A stretch of DNA of 6,150 nucleotides from Bacillota bacterium (lineage in GTDB: Bacteria > Bacillota > Desulfitobacteriia > Desulfitobacteriales > Desulfitobacteriaceae). A program made the position numbers and the translations under genes. Each line of letters opens with the position of its first letter. The stretch's first letter is position 1. This document shows positions 1 to 4,564 of the stretch, in pieces. A model generated the notes under the pieces. The model worked only from the letters and a program-made list of their open reading frames with translations. It was not told the DNA's origin and did no database searches. Location of the stretch: the NCBI GenBank assembly GCA_021849995.1, contig JAJZSC010000218.1, forward strand, positions 1-6,150. The letters run 5' to 3'.

Positions 1-858
1 TTTGAGCTGTTTTCGAATAATAGGCCTTACTTTAGCAGTTGCATAGCTATATTTTTTCCTTCCCCTCAGCCATTTTTCCGAAAGTACAATCCCCAATACC
101 ATAAACATCAAGATGGAAGATAATTTGACTGCCGATTGGATATCCCCCATGGAAAACCAGGTCTTAAAAATGGCCGTACTAAAGGTTGGAATACCAAAAT
201 AGGAAACTACCCCATAATCATTTAGCACTTCCAAGCTGACTAACGTTGTCCCACCCAAAATTGCTCCCCTCGAGATAGGCAGAACGACGCGGAAGAAGAT
301 TTCGAAGGAATTACTGCCGAGCATTCTGGCATTTTCAATTAAAGAAGCAGATTGTTTCTCCAAAAAAGCTCGTGTAATCATATAAACATAGGGAAACAAA
401 AATACCGTAAAGATAAATATTGCCCCTTTAATAGTCATAATATCAAAGCTTTTGGGATTCACTTGAACTTCTAGGACATTTCTTAAAAAACGTTGCACAA
501 CACCAGTGTAGTCTAAAATACCGTTGTAGGTATAGGCTGCTATATAAGGAGGTATAGCAAGAGGAAGAACCAGAGCCCATTTAAAGAATCTCCGAAAAGG
601 AAAGTCATAGGCGGAAATCAGCCATGCCATTAACGTCCCAATAAGCATGGTTAAGACACCGGTAACCGAAATAATTGTTAGAGAATTAAGGATATAATCC
701 TTAAGTAGATACGTTTTTATATGATCCCAATTCTCATTTGGCTTACTAAACATGTTTGCAAGAATGTCAATATTTGGGGATATTATCAGTAAAACAAAGC
801 AAAAACTCAAGATAGACCAAGGATTAATGTGTAATTTTAATTTTCTTACCGCCAGCAA
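1..858 (-). CDS. fbpB: Ferric-iron ABC transporter permease, FbpB/AfuB family (5' part, runs off left edge)
   Basis: Inner-membrane subunit that carries ferric iron delivered by the upstream binding protein into the cell, powered by an ATPase not in this window. I read 286 codons with no stop; the 3' end lies beyond base 1. Family members are usually well over 500 residues with two fused permease halves, so about the first half is present. Visible are hydrophobic segments near residues 15-30, 56-82, 92-110, 145-163, 197-212 and 243-260. The permease cytoplasmic-loop signature is at about 174-198 (ENARMLG, then RVVLPISRGAI). It is followed by LEVLNDYGVVSYFGIPTFS and KTWFSMGD, which are highly typical of FbpB. 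An in-frame TAA at 880-882 limits the start to GTG at 865-867 or TTG at 856-858. I chose TTG because AGAAGGGG at 867-874 lies 8 bases before it but overlaps the GTG. It is co-transcribed with the binding-protein gene, separated by 84 bases that hold a hairpin. Confidence 0.9.
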   Translation of the reverse strand, partial: MLAVRKLKLHINPWSILSFCFVLLIISPNIDILANMFSKPNENWDHIKTYLLKDYILNSLTIISVTGVLTMLIGTLMAWLISAYDFPFRRFFKWALVLPLAIPPYIAAYTYNGILDYTGVVQRFLRNVLEVQVNPKSFDIMTIKGAIFIFTVFLFPYVYMITRAFLEKQSASLIENARMLGSNSFEIFFRVVLPISRGAILGGTTLVSLEVLNDYGVVSYFGIPTFSTAIFKTWFSMGDIQSAVKLSSILMFMVLGIVLSEKWLRGRKKYSYATAKVRPIIRKQLK

Positions 859-866
859 TTTGCACA

Positions 867-874
867 CCCCTTCT
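867..874 (-). promoter_or_regulatory. Ribosome binding site deciding the TTG start of fbpB
   Basis: On the minus strand this reads AGAAGGGG, with 8 bases (TGTGCAAA) between it and TTG at 856-858. The alternative GTG at 865-867 begins on the last base of the motif, which is too close for normal initiation. This is the main reason for placing the permease start at 858. Confidence 0.6.
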
Positions 875-904
875 GAAGCTTAAGAACATCTCGAAATAGG
901 GTTA

Positions 905-925
905 AGGCAGCCATTATGGCTGCCT
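905..925 (-). terminator. Intercistronic hairpin between fbpA and fbpB (partial terminator or mRNA-stability element)
   Basis: A perfect 9-bp inverted repeat (AGGCAGCCA / TGGCTGCCT) with a 3-base loop lies just after the stop of the binding-protein gene. The tract after it on the minus strand (TAACCCTATTTC) is not a true U-run, so termination should be weak. In transporter operons such hairpins often let the binding protein be made in excess of the permease; applying that here is inference. Confidence 0.65.
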
Positions 926-942
926 CAGCTTCGAATAATTAC

Positions 943-2016
943 TTATTTCCAACCAACTTGATTCATAATTTCTACGGCTTTTTTGTTATTCTCGCCTAGT
1001 TTGGTCAGATTGATAGATTGCGGTTTAAAGGTACCCCAGGATTTTAATAGATCAGATGGCTGAACAGTGGGATTAGCAGGATATTCGAAGTTTGCCTCAG
1101 CAAATTCCTTTTGGGCTTTGTCACTTGATAAAAATTCAATTAATTTAATGGCATTATCTTTGTTTTTGGCAGCCTTAGTTACCCCAACTCCGCTTACATT
1201 GATGTGGGTCCCGGTCGTGTTCTGATTCGGGAAGAAGACTCCAAGTTGTTTAGCAACCTTGACTTCCTCAGGATCAGCAGAATTCAGCATCAACCCCAAG
1301 TAGTAAGTGTTCATAATAGCAATGTCTCCTTCTCCAGCGATCACTGCCTTGGCTTGATCCCTATCTGCACCTTTGGGGTCTCTAGCCAGATTATCGACAA
1401 TTCCTTTGGCCCAAGCTTTAGCCTTATCCTCACCATTGACGGCAATAAATGAAGCTAACAAAGACTGATTATACACGCTCGAAGAAGATCTGACTAGGAT
1501 TTTACCCTTCCACTTAGGATCAGTTAAATCCTCATAAGTTGATAATTGCTCTGGCTTGACTCGATCCTTGGAATAGACCAATACCCTGGCTCTTACAGTT
1601 AGACCGAACCACTGATTATCTTTATCCCTCAAATTTTCAGGCACATTCTTAAAGAGTTTGTCTGAGGTAGCAGTTTGTAACAATCCCTGATCTTTTGCCC
1701 GGAACAACCTGCCTACATCTGCTGTTACCAAGAGATCAGCTTGTGTATCTTTCCCTTCTCTGGCCAGCCTCTCAATCAGTTCATCAGATTTCCCCTCAAC
1801 TAAATTTACTTTAATTCCGGTTTCCTTAGTGAATGATTCAAAGAGTTTTTTATCCGTATCGTAATTCCTGTCAGAATAGACATTGACAACCTGGCTTTGA
1901 CTAGTTCCTCCCTGCTGAGGGCTAGCTGCTGGTTGAGTAGTGGAGCACCCTGTAAGTATGGCTCCTGCTAAAGTAAGTACTGCAACAAAACTTGCTACAA
2001 TGGATCTTCTCTTCAT
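943..2016 (-). CDS. fbpA: Ferric-iron substrate-binding lipoprotein (FbpA/FutA-type)
   Basis: Extracytoplasmic solute-binding protein of 357 residues that binds ferric iron and hands it to the permease encoded next. The N-terminus is a lipoprotein signal: basic MKRR, a hydrophobic core at about 6-20 and the lipobox LTGC, giving lipidation at Cys24. A Gln/Ser/Thr-rich tether runs to about residue 42. The mature fold begins VNVYSDRNYDTD, the hallmark start of FutA/FbpA proteins. Candidate metal ligands are Tyr52, Tyr182 and the adjacent pair Tyr238-Tyr239 (NTYYLG), a layout that fits the tyrosine clamp of FutA-type proteins; Arg142 or Arg144 may help hold the anion. FFPNQNTTGTHINVSG at about 261-276 and the helical C-terminus are also typical. 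Start: ATG with AGGAGGAG nine bases upstream. It is the first gene of the operon, under a consensus promoter with a Fur box. A thiosulfate or other anion binder is possible but less likely given the tyrosines and the Fur site. Confidence 0.93.
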   Translation of the reverse strand: MKRRSIVASFVAVLTLAGAILTGCSTTQPAASPQQGGTSQSQVVNVYSDRNYDTDKKLFESFTKETGIKVNLVEGKSDELIERLAREGKDTQADLLVTADVGRLFRAKDQGLLQTATSDKLFKNVPENLRDKDNQWFGLTVRARVLVYSKDRVKPEQLSTYEDLTDPKWKGKILVRSSSSVYNQSLLASFIAVNGEDKAKAWAKGIVDNLARDPKGADRDQAKAVIAGEGDIAIMNTYYLGLMLNSADPEEVKVAKQLGVFFPNQNTTGTHINVSGVGVTKAAKNKDNAIKLIEFLSSDKAQKEFAEANFEYPANPTVQPSDLLKSWGTFKPQSINLTKLGENNKKAVEIMNQVGWK

Positions 2017-2025
2017 CTCTTTTTT

Positions 2026-2033
2026 CTCCTCCT
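2026..2033 (-). promoter_or_regulatory. Strong ribosome binding site of fbpA
   Basis: Minus strand AGGAGGAG, nine bases before the ATG at 2014-2016. It is a near-perfect match to the 16S rRNA 3' end and predicts high expression of the binding protein. Confidence 0.85.
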
Positions 2034-2051
2034 GTATTTATATGTTTTTTT

Positions 2052-2070
2052 GATAACGATTATCATTATC
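2052..2070 (-). promoter_or_regulatory. Fur box (iron-responsive operator)
   Basis: On the minus strand the site reads GATAATGATAATCGTTATC, matching 18 of 19 positions of the classic Fur consensus GATAATGATAATCATTATC. The dyad extends one base each side (T...A, 2051-2071). It lies immediately downstream of the -10 element, covering the expected transcription start and early transcribed region. Fur loaded with ferrous iron would therefore block initiation. It matches the iron-uptake role of the operon it precedes. Confidence 0.93.
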
Positions 2071-2078
2071 ATACTAGT

Positions 2079-2107
2079 AGTATAAAAACAAACCCCTATT
2101 CTGTCAA
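2079..2107 (-). promoter_or_regulatory. Sigma-A promoter of the iron operon
   Basis: On the minus strand a perfect -35 TTGACA (2102-2107), a 17-base spacer and a -10 TATACT (2079-2084, 5 of 6 to TATAAT). The start of transcription should fall near 2072, giving a leader of about 55 bases before the ATG of the binding-protein gene. The strength of this core promoter fits a gene held off by a repressor (Fur) until iron is scarce. Confidence 0.9.
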
Positions 2108-2166
2108 GCAGTATTCCCTAGTTTATCTTTTCACTATTGACTGGTTTAAACGCTTACCTAATACGC

Positions 2167-2204
2167 AAAAAAAATTGCTTATCCCCAATCGGATTAGCAA
2201 TTTT
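2167..2204 (-). terminator. Rho-independent terminator of the M23 peptidase gene
   Basis: Arms at 2171-2179 and 2196-2204 form a 9-bp stem (AAAATTGCT / AGCAATTTT), continued after one mismatch by four more pairs around a 6-base loop. On the minus strand the stem ends in a run of eight U (2167-2174). It starts 20 bases after the stop of the peptidase gene and isolates that gene from the iron-operon promoter. On the plus strand the trailing T-run is only four bases. Confidence 0.88.
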
Positions 2205-2224
2205 AACATCGTTGCCTAAATCAT

Positions 2225-2704
2225 CTACTTTAAATAATCTAGCGGATCAGTATGCTCTCCATTGATAATCACTTCAAAATGAAGATGTGATCCGCTAGCA
2301 CGCCCTGTTGAACCGACAGCCCCAATTTTCTCTCCCTTAGCTACAGGCTGCCCTGTAGTAACATATAGCTTCGAACTATGAGCATATCGTGTCATAACCC
2401 CATTTTCATGCTCAATAAGAATGCTGTTTCCATAGCCACCATCCCATTCAGCACTAACTACCGTCCCAGAGGCTTCAGCCACAATAGGATCACCTTTATT
2501 CCCTTCTATATCAATTGCGGGATGGAATTCACTTCCCCGGTACCCGTAATAAGAGTTAATTCTCCCACGCAATGGCCAAGTCATATCAGAAGTAAGCTGT
2601 CCATTTCCCCGGGAATATCTGAATACTACAGAAGTACGTTGTGGCCCTCGTACTAGAATAACATCTTCAATTCTGAAAGGAAGAAGAATAAAAATTCCCA
2701 ACAA
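2225..2704 (-). CDS. M23-family (LytM-type) zinc peptidoglycan endopeptidase, 5' end doubtful
   Basis: Likely cuts peptide cross-links in peptidoglycan outside the membrane. The 159-residue reading is almost all catalytic domain. The zinc and catalytic pattern is complete: HPAID (His61, Asp65), YAHS (His109) and HLHFE (His140, His142). GTVVSAEWDGGYGN and GQPVAKGEKIG are also typical of LytM domains. The domain begins at about WPLRGRINSYYG (residues 43-54) and ends at DPLDYL. The N-terminus is the problem. The only available start is TTG at 2702-2704, right after an in-frame TAA, with no Shine-Dalgarno motif. The first 20 or so residues carry no clear signal peptide. One frame away, a strongly hydrophobic stretch (IPVVLIVFLIVGN, about 2697-2735) sits just where a membrane anchor would be expected. 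So this may be a frameshifted or 5'-truncated gene with an intact catalytic core, or a sequence error. Its terminator is at 2167-2204; the amidase gene is divergent. Confidence 0.8.
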   Translation of the reverse strand: MLGIFILLPFRIEDVILVRGPQRTSVVFRYSRGNGQLTSDMTWPLRGRINSYYGYRGSEFHPAIDIEGNKGDPIVAEASGTVVSAEWDGGYGNSILIEHENGVMTRYAHSSKLYVTTGQPVAKGEKIGAVGSTGRASGSHLHFEVIINGEHTDPLDYLK

Positions 2705-2732
2705 TTAGAAAGACGATCAATACCACAGGAAT

Positions 2733-2770
2733 AAAAAGAGATTGGACCAATAACTGGCCAATCTCTTTTT
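2733..2770. terminator. Strong symmetric hairpin in the divergent gap (terminator-like on both strands)
   Basis: A perfect 13-bp inverted repeat, AAAAAGAGATTGG (2733-2745) and CCAATCTCTTTTT (2758-2770), with a 12-base loop. On the plus strand it ends in a run of six T; on the minus strand it ends in five T. It has the form of a bidirectional intrinsic terminator, but it sits between two divergent genes, where no transcript is expected to end. It would block read-through into either gene. Confidence 0.75.
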
Positions 2771-2797
2771 TGGGCTTTTAGTGATTTTTTGTTCTTC

Positions 2798-2806
2798 TGT
2801 TATAAC
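2798..2806 (+). promoter_or_regulatory. Possible extended -10 promoter for the amidase gene
   Basis: TGTTATAAC reads as an extended -10 (TG, one base, TATAAC; 5 of 6 to TATAAT). There is no good -35 at the right distance (TTAGTG at 2778-2783). The motif lies in a perfect 10-base palindrome (2798-2807), so the same extended -10 also exists on the minus strand, facing the M23 gene. Transcription to the right would start near 2813 and give a leader of about 40 bases. This is a weak prediction. Confidence 0.3.
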
Positions 2807-2838
2807 AACTTTACTGATTGAATCATATTCTATTTTAC

Positions 2839-2844
2839 AGGGAG
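2839..2844 (+). promoter_or_regulatory. Ribosome binding site of the amidase gene
   Basis: AGGGAG, ten bases before the ATG at 2855-2857. The spacing is slightly long but usable. It supports the chosen start, which places the protein's first zinc ligand motif (DPGHN) at residues 7-11. Confidence 0.65.
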
Positions 2845-2854
2845 TTGATAGATT

Positions 2855-4360
2855 ATGCCTAAGATTTGTATTGATCCAGGCCACAATGCTTCTGGAGCGG
2901 ATACCGGTGCTCAAGGAAATGGGCTTAAAGAGGCAGATCTAAATCTTGATATAGCTCGGAAGTTAAGAAGGTTACTTGAAGCGAACGGCCTCCAAGTAAT
3001 AATGACTAGAGATGGTGAATTTGTTAATGGTCCACATTCAACAGTCAATGAATCACTCAAAACACGATGTGACATAGCAAACAGTTTTGGCGCAGACCTT
3101 TTCGTGAGCATTCACATTAATGCCGGTGGAGGAACGGGTAGTGAGATATATGCTCTACCAGGTGGCCAAGCTGTAGTTGCTGCCCAGCGGGTCCTCGACA
3201 GGCTCATCTACGCGTGTAACTGGGCTAATCGCGGTGTAAAAACAAATCATGAGTTTTATGTACTGGTGCATACGGACATGCCGGCAATTCTCACAGAAAA
3301 TGGATTTATCGATTCTCAAGATGCCAATAAAATTTCTACCGAGGAGTTTCGTCAGATTATTGCCGAAGCGCATGCCAAAGGGATATGTGACTTTTTTGGT
3401 ATAGCATATGGTGCCCCAAGCCAACCGGTGATGTATCGTGTAATCTTGGATGGACTTCAGATAATGGCTCTTAATTCAGAAGAAACCGCTATATCGCAAG
3501 TCAAAGAGGCTGTAAATAACGGAAGAGCCCAGACCGGTATAGTACAGCGCAACACCGACGGTAAAAACACGTTTGTCTATGCCCTTCCAACCCAATCAAC
3601 ACCATCTACACCCTCCACCCAAGTACCGGAAATTCCTCAACACACGCCTAGCAGGACAAAAACTCCGATTATGGGTACGGAAACCATAACGATCGAGCAA
3701 TGCAGAAGCTTCTTATTAAGACGTAATCCAAATGCTCCAGATATAATTCCGTTATACAAGAAGTACGGTGAAATCCTCGGCATCCGCTGGGGTTATGCAG
3801 TTGCTCAAATGATTAAGGAGACTGGCTTCCTTGGATTTGGTGGGAGTGTTGGGGCTGGTCAGAATAACTTTGCAGGGATTGGAGCAGTTGCCGCTGGTGT
3901 TCAAGGCGCTTCTTTCCAGACACCGGAAGAAGGTGTCCTAGCTCATTTGGAACATCTCTATGCTTATGCCTCCACTAGCCAATTACCAATGGGATTATTT
4001 AAAGTCGACCCACGATTTGATCTGGTTACACGCGGAAGTTGCCCCAACTGGGAAGACCTCAACGGACACTGGGCTGTCCCTGGAGATGGGTACGGGGAGG
4101 ATATCGTAAGGATATATATTCAGATGGCATCAGAAATTGTTGTTCCAGTTGAACCAGCGAAATCAACACCATTAACGGCAGTGAAACCTTGGTATGACAG
4201 TAAAACCCTGTGGGTTAACTTCGTGATGATAGCCGGGATATTAGCTCAACAATTATCTGGTACGGATCTATTTACACCTGAAGTGGAAGCATCTATCATT
4301 GCGGTTGTTAACGTAATTTTACGTGCTATTACAAAGGACAAAATTACTTGGAAGCAGTAA
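2855..4360 (+). CDS. Multidomain peptidoglycan hydrolase: Amidase_3, SPOR-like, GH73-like glucosaminidase, holin-like membrane tail
   Basis: A 501-residue wall hydrolase resembling a phage endolysin. Residues 1-185 are a zinc N-acetylmuramoyl-L-alanine amidase (Amidase_3): DPGHN with His10, Glu26, SIHINA with His87 and catalytic Glu148 in LTENGF. Residues about 192-245 (YRVILDGLQIMAL..., ending FVYALP) resemble a SPOR-type glycan-binding repeat. A Pro/Ser/Thr linker spans 246-271. Residues about 277-430 look like a GH73 glucosaminidase: Glu322 in AQMIKETGF is the likely catalytic acid, NNFAGIGA matches the family's NN-FGI motif, and GYGEDIVRIY closes the domain. Residues 444-501 (KPWYDSKTLW, two hydrophobic helices at about 452-467 and 479-492, then LRAITKDKI) resemble small phage holin-like membrane proteins. 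There is no signal peptide. It would cut both the amide bond and the glycan strand. The gene stands alone between two hairpins, which fits a prophage-derived or moron-like origin. A spore or mother-cell lysis role is an alternative. Confidence 0.88.
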   Translation: MPKICIDPGHNASGADTGAQGNGLKEADLNLDIARKLRRLLEANGLQVIMTRDGEFVNGPHSTVNESLKTRCDIANSFGADLFVSIHINAGGGTGSEIYALPGGQAVVAAQRVLDRLIYACNWANRGVKTNHEFYVLVHTDMPAILTENGFIDSQDANKISTEEFRQIIAEAHAKGICDFFGIAYGAPSQPVMYRVILDGLQIMALNSEETAISQVKEAVNNGRAQTGIVQRNTDGKNTFVYALPTQSTPSTPSTQVPEIPQHTPSRTKTPIMGTETITIEQCRSFLLRRNPNAPDIIPLYKKYGEILGIRWGYAVAQMIKETGFLGFGGSVGAGQNNFAGIGAVAAGVQGASFQTPEEGVLAHLEHLYAYASTSQLPMGLFKVDPRFDLVTRGSCPNWEDLNGHWAVPGDGYGEDIVRIYIQMASEIVVPVEPAKSTPLTAVKPWYDSKTLWVNFVMIAGILAQQLSGTDLFTPEVEASIIAVVNVILRAITKDKITWKQ

Positions 4361-4428
4361 ACCTTCACTATAAATATGTCAAGCTAGGTGAATAACAACC
4401 AACATGCCACAAGTTCCAGCTAATAAGC

Positions 4429-4463
4429 AGAGGTTGAGGATTCTTTAAGAATCCTCAACCTCT
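4429..4463. terminator. Strong hairpin between convergent genes (shared terminator)
   Basis: A perfect 15-bp stem, 4429-4443 (AGAGGTTGAGGATTC) and 4449-4463 (GAATCCTCAACCTCT), with a 5-base loop TTTAA. It lies 68 bases after the amidase stop and about 100 bases after the stop of the convergent chemoreceptor gene. The following T-run is short on the plus strand (TTT) and absent on the minus strand, so termination is more likely for the amidase transcript. The rest of 4361-4564 shows no gene and nothing else I can name. Confidence 0.75.
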
Positions 4464-4564
4464 TTACTGCTAATAGATCAGGTCATTTCAGCTTGGATTT
4501 ATTTTACTTTGTATTTACATCCCGTAGCAAAAATTTATGTATTAAAAACTTTATCATAGACTTG

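Noticed and set aside
1204..1452. Plus-strand open frame of 82 codons inside the iron-binding-protein gene
   Set aside because: It is fully antisense to a well-supported gene, has no ribosome binding site and no recognisable domain.
2137..2164. Possible plus-strand promoter TTGACT, 16-base spacer, TAATAC, pointing toward the 3' end of the M23 gene
   Set aside because: Plausible boxes occur by chance in AT-rich DNA. There is no plus-strand gene downstream, and the transcript would meet the 2167-2204 hairpin at once. An antisense RNA cannot be excluded but nothing else supports it.
1992..2219. Plus-strand open frame of 75 codons across the fbpA promoter region
   Set aside because: It covers the Fur box, promoter and terminator of minus-strand genes. 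Its composition (runs of Tyr/His/Ser/Phe) looks like translated AT-rich regulatory DNA.
2717..2914. Minus-strand open frame of 65 codons in the M23-amidase gap
   Set aside because: Its first part is antisense to the amidase start and it lacks a ribosome binding site, so I do not call it a gene. Its last residues are used only as a hint that the M23 gene once began further upstream.
3155..3424. Minus-strand open frame of 89 codons inside the amidase gene
   Set aside because: Antisense shadow of the Amidase_3 domain, which has all its catalytic residues in the plus-strand frame.
4361..4564. Possible small gene or RNA in the convergent gap
   Set aside because: Apart from the hairpin I see no ribosome binding site with an open frame, no tRNA-like fold and no repeat array. 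It is an ordinary intergenic gap.
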